Shown: piece after piece, positions 45,601 to 51,576 of the stretch
Layout: each line of letters starts with the position of its first letter
Position numbering within the stretch: position 1 is the first letter of the stretch
Assembly (NCBI RefSeq): GCF_963259705.1
Contig: NC_081841.1
Coordinates: forward strand, 117,313,033 to 117,377,032
Length of the DNA: 64,000 nt
Source of the DNA: Myotis daubentonii
Lineage: Eukaryota; Chordata; Mammalia; Chiroptera; Vespertilionidae
Direction of reading: 5' to 3'
Position numbers and translations under genes: made by a program
Notes under the pieces: model-generated
Told to the model about the DNA's origin: nothing
The model's input: the letters and a program-made list of their open reading frames with translations, nothing else
Database searches by the model: none

Positions 45601-48161
45601 GCCTCTGTGAGTTAGTCCCTAGTTTTTCAAAAGAACTTTGATGTTTTTCATTTCAGGGTCTCATCATGAAAAATATGGCAGTGACACCAGAGACACAGGT
45701 CAGTATTTCCTGGTGGGGGTATGCTGGGTTTAGCGTATGTTTATTTTTATTTTTTAATATGTTTTTATTGATTTCAGAGAGGAAGAGAGAGATAGAAGCA
45801 TCAATGATGAGAGAGAATCATTGATCGGTTGCTTCCTGCATGCCCCTTACAACTATTGAGGCACACCAGCCAGGCTTACTTTTTTTAAAATATATTTTTT
45901 ATTGATTTCAGAGAGGAAGGGAGAGGAGAGATAGATAGAAACATCAATGATGAGAGAGGTGTATGTTTATTTTTAAAGATGTGATGGAGGGTTCTCCTGA
46001 GATAATGGGTGGGTCACCTTCCGCAGTTTAACTCCTGAGTCCCTTCAGAAGACCTCATCCCCAAAGAGGCCACCTTAAATGGCAAGGCTGGGGCAAAGTT
46101 TTTTAAATCACTTGGACAAGGAAAGGAGGTAAAGTACCAACCATATTTTGTGAAAAAAGGTCATCCCTGGCTCAGCTGTGGTGGCTCAGTGGATTGAGTG
46201 TCGTCCAATGGACCAAGAGGTTCCGAGTTCGATTCCTAGTCAGGGCACATGCCGGGGTTATGGTCTCAATCATAGGGGATGTGCAGGAGGCAGCCAATCA
46301 GTGAGTCTCATCGTTGATGTTTCTCTTTCTCCCTGTCCCTTCCTCTCTGAAATCAATAAAAATTTAATTTTTTAAAAAAGAGGTCATACCTGTTTTATAG
46401 TCAGGTCTTTGTTTCTATTTTTTTCTTTTGATGAACTTTATTAGGCTGAAGGCCAGATAGAAATGTGAGAGATTCTTTTTTCCAGAAGGTACCAGACTGT
46501 GATTTTTTTCATGCAGCTAAAATAGGTAAAACAGCAACATCTGGCTTACTCCTAGGCCTCGGTTGCATTTTTTAATCTAGGGAGCCAAGCTCTGCCTGGT
46601 CTGGTTCCCTCCCCTTGGCCTGTGGTGTAGGGTCAGCACAGACACACATCTGAACCTGTGAGCTTGGCTTGCCTTGTTTCCCCCAGATGTCCTGCCCACC
46701 ACTGGCCTTTTGCCCCCTCCCCTGAAGCCCAGGAAGGTTTGGATTGTCTACTCTGCCGACCACCCTCTCTTTGTGGATGTGGTCCTAAAGTTCGCCCAGT
46801 TCCTGCTCACTGTCTGTGGCACTGAAGTAACCCTCGACCTGCTGGAGGAGCAGATCATCTCAGAGATGGGAGTCATGACCTGGGTGGGCCGGCAGAAGCA
46901 GGAGATGGTAGAGAGCAATTCCAAGATCATCATCCTGTGTTCCCGAGGTACCCGAGCCAAGTGGCAGGCCATACTTGGCTGGGAAGAGCCTGTTGTCCAG
47001 CTTCGATGTGACCACCAGCAGCTTGCTGGGGACCTTTTCACAGCAGCCATGAATATGATCCTGCCAGATTTCAAGAAGCCAGCCTGCTTTGGCACCTACA
47101 TCATATGCTACTTTAGTGACATCAGCAGTGAGAGTGATATCCCGGACCTCTTCAACATCACTTCTAGGTACCCACTCATGGACAGATTTGAGGAGGTTTA
47201 CTTCCGGATTCAGGACCTGGAGATGTATGAACCTGGCCGGATGCACCGCGTTGGGGAGCTCACAGGGGAGAATTACCTGCAGAGTCCCAGTGGCTGGCAG
47301 CTCAAGGAAGCTGTGGAGAGGTTCCGAGAGTGGCAGGCTCAGTGCCCTGATTGGTTTGAGCGTGAGAACCTCTGCTCAGCAGATGACCAGGATCTTCCAT
47401 CCCTAAATGAAGAGGTGTCTGCAGAATGGCTACTGCCGCCTGGAAGAGGGATTGTGAAGCAGGAGCCCCTGGTGCAGGAGCCTGCTGCTGAGGGCCACCT
47501 GGAGGTGGCACTGCTCATCACTGAGGGAGGCAGAGGAGTGGCCAGGCTGCAACCTAAGCTTCAGCCCCAGGGGCAGCTGGTGGCCCAAACCCTTCAAACC
47601 ATGGTGCTCCCCCTGAAGGCTGTCCCTCCCACTCAAGCTGTGGAACCTGCCCCTCCTGCTATTAGGAGCAGCACAACCAGTCAGTTGGCCATTGTGGAAG
47701 GAAATGAGGCCTACCCACTGCTGGAGTGCTGTAACCTTCAGCAGAACAGTGTCCTCTTCCTCCCCATGGACTCAGAGGACCCACCTCTCTGCAGCACCTC
47801 TATGGCATTACCAGACCACCTCTCAGAGGATGTAACGGGGCAGCTTGAAGGCTTGATGCTCTCACTCTCCCAGAAGAGTCTGAGCTGCCAGACCCCAGAG
47901 GGGTGGGAGAGACCTGGGGAGGGGCAGCGGGAGTCAGTGCAGTCTGACCAGGGCTACATCTCCAGGAGCTCCCCGCAACCCCCTGATGGACTGGTGGAAA
48001 TGGAGGAAGAGGAAGGAAAGCAGAACCTGGGAAAGTCTGCCAAGCAACTCTCCTGTGAGGCCCTGGAGAGCCTGAGAAGCCTCCAGCGACAACTTTTCTT
48101 CCAAGAGCTTCAGAATAACTCTGGCTGGGACAGTATGGAGCCAGAGAGGCCAGTTACATAG
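22903..48161 (+). CDS. IL17RA: Interleukin-17 receptor A, complete 13-exon gene
   Basis: This gene encodes the common signalling chain for IL-17A/F and related cytokines, a single-pass plasma-membrane receptor. Coding exons are 22903-23046, 35353-35377, 36559-36705, 37540-37652, 38777-38903, 40736-40783, 40874-41037, 41689-41772, 42097-42172, 43139-43150, 43396-43497, 45657-45698 and 46687-48161. They total 2559 nt, 852 residues plus TAG, with every junction GT/AG and in phase. The order is signal peptide (about 1-33), two fibronectin-III-like ectodomains (about 34-300), transmembrane helix (about 318-341), SEFIR domain (about 378-535) and a C-terminal tail holding the conserved [15 protein letters not shown] stretch. 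Human IL17RA is 866 residues with the same exon plan. No frameshift or premature stop is seen. The start is the ATG at 22903, in a CpG-rich promoter and followed at once by the signal peptide; an upstream in-frame ATG at 22891 would add four residues and is judged less likely. Confidence 0.97.
24052..24262 (+). mobile_element. tRNA-derived SINE in IL17RA intron 1
   Basis: Head CGCAGCCTGGCGGGTG to body GATCAGGGCACATGCCCG and a tail of AAAATATATATATTTTAAAA. Somewhat diverged. Confidence 0.85.
25233..25475 (+). mobile_element. tRNA-derived SINE carrying a 55-bp hAT insert
   Basis: Starts AGCCCTGGCCTGGTGGCTCA and ends with ATAAATACGAGGATTAG and poly(A). The tRNA-like head is split at 25273-25343 by a small terminal-inverted-repeat element. 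Confidence 0.88.
25281..25335. mobile_element. Miniature hAT-like element (55 bp)
   Basis: Fifteen-bp inverted termini, CAAGCATGTCAAACT and AGTTTGACATGCTTG, are flanked by a perfect 8-bp direct repeat CTGTACAC (25273-25280 and 25336-25343). The 8-bp duplication is the hAT signature. It is among the smallest such insertions that can be seen. Confidence 0.8.
26410..26590 (+). repeat. MIR
   Basis: Diverged ancient SINE: TAGAGTGAGACCTGGGCTC then TAAAAGGAGGTGACC and AGGGTTATCAGGAGAGTGAG fit the MIR body. Confidence 0.6.
26800..27027 (+). mobile_element. tRNA-derived SINE, second subfamily
   Basis: Starts CTGGCCCTGGCCACCATGG and ends AAAATCAATGGAAAAAATAT, CTCAGGTGAGGATT and poly(A). The 3' end differs from the AATCAATAAA type seen elsewhere and matches the copy at 42774. 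Confidence 0.88.
27170..27410 (+). repeat. MIR
   Basis: Well recognisable: GATTAGGAGCATGGGTCTGG, the TTAGGTAACCTACCTGTGCT segment, GAGATAATGGTACTTACCTC and GGGTTGTTGTAAAGATTAAA. Confidence 0.85.
27592..27800 (-). mobile_element. tRNA-derived SINE, minus strand
   Basis: Reverse orientation: the AT-rich tail at 27590-27610 is followed by TTTTTATTGATTTCAGAGAG and, at the far end, CTGAGCCACACTGGCTGGGC. Confidence 0.88.
28153..28761 (-). mobile_element. Helitron, minus strand, in IL17RA intron 1
   Basis: Left edge CTAGAGGCCCGGTGGATGAA, right edge CCTTTTATTATATAGGA (reverse of TCCTATATAATAAAAGG). Interior includes the CCCCCTGGTGGTCAGTGCAC segment. No helicase frame. Confidence 0.88.
28762..29579. 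other. AT-rich intron 1 sequence
   Basis: No gene or confidently named repeat. It may include decayed LINE sequence. Confidence 0.35.
29580..30330 (-). pseudogene. Old LINE-1 ORF2 fragment, minus strand, split by a Helitron
   Basis: Reverse-strand LINE-1 ORF2 phrases are visible: AGGAATTGCATTGAATCGAT and GAATCTTTAGGGTTCTCTCT. The fragment is split at 29958 by a Helitron; it rejoins as AGTACTA|TGTTGAATAAAA. No open frame. Confidence 0.7.
29958..30163 (+). mobile_element. Helitron, 206 bp
   Basis: Starts TCTTCTCTCTATATAAAAGG after A and ends GTGCATGAATTTCATGCACC plus AGGCCTCTAG, followed by T. The host LINE-1 shows the empty site clearly. Confidence 0.92.
30331..31089. other. Intron 1 sequence without recognised features
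   Basis: AT-rich and non-coding. Nothing recognised with confidence. Confidence 0.35.
31090..31307 (+). mobile_element. tRNA-derived SINE (Ves type)
   Basis: CCCTAGCCGGTTTGGCTCAG head through ATCAATAAAAATATATTTTA tail. AAGACCTGAT occurs on both sides as target duplication. Confidence 0.93.
31538..31608. repeat. Short inverted repeat
   Basis: CTGTGATCTCTAATGGAA (31538-31555) is matched in reverse complement by TTCCATTAGAGATCACAG (31591-31608). A third partial copy, AGATTCCATTAGA, sits between them in the same direction as the right arm. Confidence 0.75.
31612..32957 (+). pseudogene. Old LINE-1 ORF2 fragments
   Basis: ATGCTGGAGAGGTATTTGGT (31639 region) and ATGCTGGAGAGGTATTTGAT (32820 region) are both LINE-1 reverse-transcriptase sequence, as are pieces near 32090-32270 and 32700-32880 (GTAGGATTTATTCCAGTAAT). 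Order is disturbed and no frame stays open. Confidence 0.55.
32288..32692 (+). mobile_element. Young 5'-truncated LINE-1 (405 bp)
   Basis: Covers the end of ORF2, the 3' UTR and an A-rich tail. A perfect 17-bp duplication AAAAGAATAGTGTTCCA lies at 32271-32287 and 32693-32709. Confidence 0.93.
32958..34006 (+). mobile_element. Young 5'-truncated LINE-1 (about 1.05 kb)
   Basis: Begins inside ORF2 (GAAACCATCAACAAAACAAC) and ends with 3' UTR and AATAAAATAAAAATAAAAAT. The last 171 codons of ORF2 (33199-33714) are open, so the copy is fairly young, but the enzyme domains are missing. Confidence 0.88.
34007..34100. repeat. (TA)n microsatellite
   Basis: About 90 bp of nearly pure TA dinucleotide immediately after the LINE-1 tail. 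It probably grew from the right-hand target duplication, because the left flank of the LINE-1 also holds ATATATATATAT. Confidence 0.95.
34530..34640 (-). repeat. MIR, minus strand
   Basis: TTTAATTTTCAACAACACTA, ATGAAGTTGGTATTGTGG and the GAAGAAATCAAGGCTTGGC segment follow the reverse MIR order. Confidence 0.6.
34878..35095 (+). mobile_element. tRNA-derived SINE before IL17RA exon 2
   Basis: CCTGCTGGTGTGGCCCAATG head to AATAAAAATATATTTTAAAA tail. AGTTGGAAGGTT is repeated on both sides. Confidence 0.9.
35353..35377 (+). CDS. IL17RA: IL17RA coding exon 2 (25-nt microexon)
   Basis: Encodes GLNCTVKN plus one base of codon 57. The acceptor is ttttttcccacag and the donor gtaagt. It carries the N-glycosylation sequon NCT at residue 51. 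The matching human segment is GLNCTVKN, so this very short exon is secure despite its size. Confidence 0.93.
35566..35795 (+). mobile_element. tRNA-derived SINE (first of a pair)
   Basis: Begins ATGCCCTGAGTGGTGTGGCT. AGAATATTCAT occurs before it and after the second SINE, so the second copy landed in the tail of the first. Confidence 0.88.
35806..36036 (+). mobile_element. tRNA-derived SINE (second of a pair)
   Basis: CTAGCTGCTTTGGCTCTGTG head to AATCAATAAAAATATTTTAA tail. It is inserted in the A-rich end of the preceding SINE. Confidence 0.88.
36559..36705 (+). CDS. IL17RA: IL17RA coding exon 3
   Basis: Codons 57-106, from [11 protein letters not shown] to HIEWTLQTD. It completes a second sequon (NST at residue 56) and forms the first half of the membrane-distal fibronectin-III-like domain. 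Acceptor ttccag, donor gtgagt, phase 1 at both ends. Confidence 0.95.
37540..37652 (+). CDS. IL17RA: IL17RA coding exon 4
   Basis: Codons 106-143, [18 protein letters not shown] to LQHHDKR. The leucine-rich NTNERLCV strand is conserved with human IL17RA. Acceptor gtcttcag, donor gtaaga, ends in phase 0. Confidence 0.95.
38000..38175. repeat. MER5A-like hAT remnant
   Basis: The phrases AGACCTGCTGAATCAGAAAC, CCAAGTGATTCTGATGCAAG and GTTTGAAAACTGCTTG fit a MER5A-type ancient hAT. It lies in IL17RA intron 4. Confidence 0.75.
38777..38903 (+). CDS. IL17RA: IL17RA coding exon 5
   Basis: Codons 144-186, starting [18 protein letters not shown] and ending in the [16 protein letters not shown] linker between the two ectodomains. 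Acceptor tcttcag, donor gtaaga, ends in phase 1. Confidence 0.95.
39600..39642. repeat. (CA)n microsatellite
   Basis: About 14 CA units in IL17RA intron 5. Confidence 0.95.
39740..39850 (+). repeat. LINE-2 3' end-like repeat
   Basis: GGAGGACAGGGACTTTGTCT, GTGCCTGGCACATATTGAGA and TATTTGTTGAATGAATGAAT are typical of the LINE-2 3' end. Confidence 0.7.
39952..40161 (+). mobile_element. tRNA-derived SINE in IL17RA intron 5
   Basis: CCTGGCTGACGTGGCTCAGT head to AATCAATAAAAATATATT tail. AAAGTAAA flanks both sides. Confidence 0.9.
40215..40342. repeat. MER5A-like hAT remnant
   Basis: GCAGTGGTCCTTAAGGTAGT at one end, CAGACCTGCTGAATCAGAAA inside and GAAACACTGCCATGG at the other. Confidence 0.65.
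40736..40783 (+). CDS. IL17RA: IL17RA coding exon 6 (48 nt)
   Basis: Codons 186-202, [16 protein letters not shown] plus one base. It starts the membrane-proximal ectodomain. Acceptor gggtctgcag, donor gtaact, phase 1 at both ends. Confidence 0.93.
40874..41037 (+). CDS. IL17RA: IL17RA coding exon 7
   Basis: Codons 202-256, [16 protein letters not shown] through HILDIPA. It keeps the sequon at N208 (NIT). Two sequons that I recall in the human protein in this exon (NES and NHS) read DES and NQR here. Acceptor ctgggcag, donor gtaagt, ends in phase 0. Confidence 0.95.
41689..41772 (+). CDS. IL17RA: IL17RA coding exon 8
   Basis: Codons 257-284, [18 protein letters not shown] through HHRVQ, with a sequon at N267. 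Acceptor ctcttcag, donor gtgggt, phase 0 at both ends. Confidence 0.95.
42097..42172 (+). CDS. IL17RA: IL17RA coding exon 9
   Basis: Codons 285-310, [18 protein letters not shown] through CPEIP. The cysteines that close the membrane-proximal domain are present. An NVS sequon at residue 302 is where I recall human TVS. Acceptor ctcacag, donor gtagga, ends in phase 1. Confidence 0.95.
42774..43024 (+). mobile_element. tRNA-derived SINE, second subfamily
   Basis: Head TCTAGCCAGTTTGGCTCAAT, 3' end AATCAAAGGAAAAATATTCT then GGGTGAGGATAAG. CTAAAGTGGTTG lies on both sides as a 12-bp target duplication. Confidence 0.92.
43139..43150 (+). CDS. IL17RA: IL17RA coding exon 10 (12- or 15-nt microexon)
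   Basis: A tiny in-phase exon between exons 9 and 11 encoding D-P-I-A in the juxtamembrane stalk, followed by a gtaagg donor. The acceptor is a tandem NAGNAG (catagcag): using the first AG would start the exon at 43136 and add one alanine. The human counterpart encodes a slightly longer stalk (DTPEPIPD). Its place, phase and strong donor support it, although its size alone would not. Confidence 0.82.
43396..43497 (+). CDS. IL17RA: IL17RA coding exon 11 (transmembrane)
   Basis: Codons 314-348, beginning EYIPLWVYG. About 24 hydrophobic residues (318-341) form the single transmembrane helix, followed by the stop-transfer MTWRLS. Acceptor cgccacag, donor gtaagg, phase 1 at both ends, so skipping it would keep frame and yield a soluble receptor, as known for a human isoform. 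Confidence 0.95.
43773..43809 (+). pseudogene. Retroposed 5' half of tRNA-Ile(UAU)
   Basis: GCTCCAGTGGCGCAATCGG, TTAGCGCGCGGTACTTAT read as a perfect 5' half of tRNA-Ile(UAU): acceptor 5' strand, D arm, anticodon 5' stem and the TAT anticodon. The sequence stops there. A perfect 13-bp duplication, AAAATGGAAATTA, lies at 43757-43769 and 43810-43822, so it arrived as a LINE-type insertion. Three extra bases (GGA) precede it. There is no poly(A) tail. It cannot fold into a tRNA. Confidence 0.85.
43973..44150 (+). mobile_element. tRNA-derived SINE, older type
   Basis: GGCCAGGTAGCTCATTTGGA head with GGTTCAATCCCTGATCAAG B-box region. The short tail region differs from the common subfamily. A perfect 16-bp duplication AAAATCAACAGGTTGG lies at 43957-43972 and 44151-44166. 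Confidence 0.92.
44310..44515 (+). repeat. MIR
   Basis: GGCAAGTTGCTTAATAAACC, GGAAAATAGAGTCATAATGC and GGTGGGTATTAATAAATATT follow MIR order in intron 11. Confidence 0.7.
45657..45698 (+). CDS. IL17RA: IL17RA coding exon 12
   Basis: Codons 348-362, [14 protein letters not shown], the short cytoplasmic linker before the SEFIR domain. Human reads GSEKYSDDTKYTD at this place. Acceptor tttcatttcag, donor gtcagt, phase 1 at both ends. Confidence 0.92.
45752..45960 (-). mobile_element. Two SINE fragments, minus strand
   Basis: 45752-45875 and 45884-45960 each begin with TTTATTGATTTCAGAGAGGA, the reverse of the SINE 3' end. The first lacks much of its middle, the second is 5'-truncated. GTATGTTTATTTTT before and after suggests one combined insertion site. 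Confidence 0.8.
46158..46380 (+). mobile_element. tRNA-derived SINE 300 bp before IL17RA exon 13
   Basis: GGCTCAGCTGTGGTGGCTCA head to AATCAATAAAAATTTAATTT tail, flanked by similar AAAAGGTCAT and AGAGGTCATA. Confidence 0.88.
46687..48161 (+). CDS. IL17RA: IL17RA coding exon 13 (SEFIR and C-terminal tail)
   Basis: Codons 362-852 plus TAG. The SEFIR domain starts at [11 protein letters not shown] (about 378) and includes the conserved [26 protein letters not shown] and [12 protein letters not shown] segments. It recruits ACT1 (TRAF3IP2) through homotypic SEFIR contact. The tail, rich in Pro, Glu and Leu, ends with [19 protein letters not shown], close to human. The acceptor is ttgtttcccccag. 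One open frame throughout. Confidence 0.97.
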
Positions 48162-49660
48162 CACCTCCCAGACAAGAGCATTGAGAGAAGGGAGTGTATG
48201 TGTGTCTCTATATGTATGTATATTCATATGTGAAATGATACCTTTAAAATATAGACATCTTGATTTTGATCCCCGTTAATTTTTCTTTCTGGGACCATCT
48301 GATCATCTTCCATCCCCACAAAAATCTACGGCCCATTTCCAGAGCTAGTGGCAGTGTTCTTGAGTCTCCGTTATTCATTCATTTATTCAACATTTATTTT
48401 GTACCTACTATGTGCCAGGGACCTGAGATACAAAGATAAGTTGCACCTGTAATTGGGCCTGGTCACTAAGGAAATTAACATCTAGTGAGAGGAACAGATT
48501 AGCAAGTAGAGGATGGTCATGCAAGATGGAAAGGCTGAATAGAGGCCTGCCCAGGACTAGGAAAACACATAGAAGGAGTACCTGGCCCAGGGAGAAATCC
48601 TGGAGTGGGTGATATATGAGCTGAAGGAGAAGCTAGTTTCCTATGCCAAGAGATTGTGATTGGAGAAGGCACAAGTCCTGGAGAAGGAAAAGGCTAGGAG
48701 ATGAGTATGAGCCAGACCCATCAGTACACTGCTAGTTGAGCCTGGAGAGGAAGGAGGGAGGCATGAGAGATGTGGTGGCGGGTTATCCAGAGTCCAGGCC
48801 TGGAGTTGGGACATCAGCCTGAAGGCCTGGGAGTCCTTGGATGTGATAAGCTGTTGCCCTGCAGAGGAGGCTGAGAGCCAAACATATTTGGAAGCCATCT
48901 CAGATCATTTTGGAAAGAGACCAGATAGATAGCTGATGTGAAACTGAACAGCATTCATCAGGGAGGAAAGTCTGAAGTCCTGAGCTCTTAATTAGTGGGA
49001 GAGCTACAGCAAAGAATGCTTCAGGGCTGCTAACTAGGAGCCCTCAGCTCCCCAGTGGGGTCCAACAGCAAAATGAATTGAGTGTGAGATAAGGAGTGTT
49101 CATGGCAGAGTGGGAGTGGGAGGTCACTGAGCAGATCCTTTTCGGGGAGAGGGAAGTGTGCCACTCTGTTCTTAAAGGTCTATGTTCAAAGAAAATATTT
49201 AAGGAGAGACACTAAGGCCCAGAGTTTGAAGTTTTTCCTGGAAGGGCACACTGGGATGCAGTCTGCCCCTGTCATAGCAGCCTGAACAGACTATAAAATA
49301 GCCTGGGAGTAAGAAAAAGAAAAAAATGGGAGAAAAGGCACAGCCCTCCCAGTCTCTTGGGTTTCATTTCTTCAGTAATTCTGGAGATGGGCATCATTGT
49401 GTCCAGATGCCTACCAAGCTCTCTGTGAATCAGCACTTACTAAATGTCCAGCATGTGAAATGCCATGGTGGACTCTTCTCTGGCTGGAGTCAGGGTTCTA
49501 TCTGGCAGCAGAAGGGTCCAACCAATGTAGTCCTTGTGCCCGGAAGCACACTTCCATTTGGATTGTGTTCCCCACAAACCTTGAATTCTAGCTTTGCTGG
49601 CCTTTGAGGCCAGATATTTTTAATTGTCATTGTCCACTATGTCTCTATGTCCAGGACTGC
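48162..49660 (+). other. IL17RA: Probable IL17RA 3' UTR, proximal part
   Basis: Sequence after the IL17RA stop codon, mostly single-copy. No canonical AATAAA or ATTAAA that I would trust is seen in this segment, so the transcript probably runs further. An AATAAA near 57926-57931 is one possible distal signal. A stretch at about 48370-48520 (ATTCATTTATTCAACATTTA type) resembles an ancient LINE-2-related repeat. Confidence 0.4.
48661..49660. other. Single-copy sequence downstream of IL17RA
   Basis: No second gene is seen. Short ORFs here have no recognisable domain. In human the next gene is TMEM121B on the opposite strand; I find no trace of its coding sequence in this window. Confidence 0.4.
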
Positions 49661-49679
49661 TGCTTTCCCTCCCCCCCCC

Positions 49680-49935
49680 TCTAATAGCTTAATTATTGCG
49701 CTATAATTCATATACCATTGACCCTGTGCAGTTCAATGGCTTTTAGGAGTTCAGAGTTCAGCAATCAATATAATTTTAGAACATTTTCTTACTCCCAAAA
49801 GAAACAGCACCCTTAATCATTACCCCCAAACCCTTTAACCATCCTGTCCCTAGGCAACCATTAATGTTTCCGTCAGTGGATTTGTCTATTGTGGACATGT
49901 CATATATAAATGGAATCATAAAGTTCCCCAGGCTT
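49680..49935 (-). repeat. Ancient LINE-1 3' end-like repeat
   Basis: GCGCTATAATTCATATACCA, AATTTTAGAACATTTTCTTA, CTAGGCAACCATTAATGTTT and TAAATGGAATCATAAAG match the well-known ancient mammalian LINE-1 3' end in reverse. Confidence 0.7.
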
Positions 49936-49966
49936 CTTGACCCTCTCTCTCTCTCTTTTTTTTTTG

Positions 49967-50172
49967 TTAATCCCCACCTGATGATATTTTTCCACTGATT
50001 TTTAGAGAGAGTGGACAGGAGGGGGAGAGACAGAGAAATACATCCATTGGTTGCCTTCTGTATGTGCCCTGACAAGGGCCGGGGATAGAACCTGCAACCA
50101 AAGTACATGCCCTTGACCAGAATCAAACCTGGGACTCAGTCCACAGGCCTATGCACCAAACTAGCTTAGGGC
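49967..50172 (-). mobile_element. tRNA-derived SINE, second subfamily, minus strand
   Basis: Reverse of CTCACCTGATGATATTTTTC-type 3' end at the left and CACCAAACTAGCTTAGGGC at the right. Confidence 0.85.
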
Positions 50173-50371
50173 GACCCTTTCTTTAATGTCATTCTTTTGT
50201 TGCTTCCACATTCCTTCCCCAATCCCTAGAGCTCCCAAATCTCACACTGGTCATCATAGTGCTGGAAATTCTGTCAATCTGAGTGTGGTGTTTGCTGTCA
50301 GCCAAATGCCAAGTGCTTCAAGAATATTTACAAAGCAAGCCAGACCTTTCTTTTTGCATTATTTTGAACCA

Positions 50372-50567
50372 TCTACTTATATAAAAACCCTGGGTGGTGT
50401 AACATCACGACCAGTCTGGCCACCAAGCGGAAGGAAGTCAGTCCTGCAGGGGTTGTATTGGAAACGGCTGCACCCTCCCCCGAGCTTTTTCCCCGGAGCT
50501 GTTCTGGTGAGGGCAGGGTTTGAGGCAGGAACCCGCCCTCAGAGCGTGGCGGCATATCTTTATAAGG
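50372..50567 (+). mobile_element. Helitron 5' end
   Basis: Starts TCTACTTATATAAAAACCCT after A. It is 80-90% like the start of the element at 51021. After 196 bp it is interrupted by an LTR; its own 3' end is not identified. Confidence 0.75.
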
Positions 50568-51008
50568 TGTGCCGTGCCAGGATGGCCAAGGGTGAACCTG
50601 AGTGGGGGCAGCTGAAAGGCTTAGAAAAGACAGACAAGAGAATGAAAGCCAGGTCTCAGTGGGATGCTGCTTCTCTGAGAGACAGCAACCATGCCCACAG
50701 CTGTGTCTTTATTTTATAGCAGATGCCACAAGGCAAAGTAAGGGCATGACCAAGATGTTTACAACATTCTCCTGGGTTTCAATCCTACTCAACTACATGC
50801 ACCTGAACTCTATCAAGCCTACATCACTCAGGCATGTGGGGCCACATGTTGGGACCATAGGTTCAAGCTTACAACTATAGCTGTTGGCTATAATTGTGCT
50901 GGGAAGGCCCTGCCCTCCAAGCTGGGACTTGCACCTGGCAATGAGAGCACTGTGTGCTCTCATCAGTCCAAGGCTTGAACCTGTCCAAAACACTAGCGGC
51001 TCCCCACA
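50568..51008 (-). mobile_element. Solo LTR of the 3877-5445 provirus family, minus strand
   Basis: On the minus strand it starts TGTGGGGAGCCGCTAGTG and ends GGCACGGCACA. CAAGCTTACAACTATAGCTG and TATAATTGTGCTGGGAAGGC are the reverse of sequence in the provirus LTR, and the AATAAA (reverse) is near 50709. Flanks ATAAGG and ATAAAG form a 6-bp duplication with one change. Confidence 0.8.
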
Positions 51009-51279
51009 ATAAAGTTTTAATCTACTTATATAAAAACCCTGGGTGTAACATCACGGCCAGAAGTGCATTCAACCAGAAGGAAGTCAGTCCTGCAGCAGTC
51101 GTCTTGGAAATGGCTGTGCCCTCCCCCAGCTGTTTCCTGGAGGGCAAGGTTCAGGCAGGAACCCGCCCTCAGGGCGAGGTTTCAGGCTGGAACCCACCCT
51201 CAAAGCAGAGCAGGGAAGTGAAATGATTTGTAATTGATCGATTATTGAAGCTAATTTTGGAAATACTATATCTATAGAT

Positions 51280-51498
51280 CAGTGGTTCTCAACCTTGGCT
51301 GCACATTAGAATCACCTGGGAATCTTTTTAAAATCCTGATTTCTGGGCCTCATCCTCTGGAAATTCTGTTTCTTTGTTACTAATGTTGTGGCCCCTCCCC
51401 ATAACAAAGAAACAATTTCTGGAGGATGAGGTCCAGGAATCAGGATTTAAAAAGATTCCCAGGTGATTCTAATGTGCAGCCAAGGTTGAGAACCACTG
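51280..51498. mobile_element. Palindromic hAT element
   Basis: The left arm starts CAGTGGTTCTCAACCTTGGC and the right arm is its near-perfect reverse complement for about 100 bp, with a short loop near 51385-51400. Flanks CTATAGAT and CTATACAT are an 8-bp duplication with one change. No transposase. Confidence 0.88.
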
Positions 51499-51576
51499 CT
51501 ATACATAATATTAAAAATATATCTAGACGTGCAATTCTTTGTCCAAAAAATGAGCATGTTCAAAAATTAAATGAAG

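Noticed and set aside
46748..47511. ORFs of 60-128 residues antisense to IL17RA exon 13
   Set aside because: Shadows of the coding exon. No known motif and no promoter or splice evidence.
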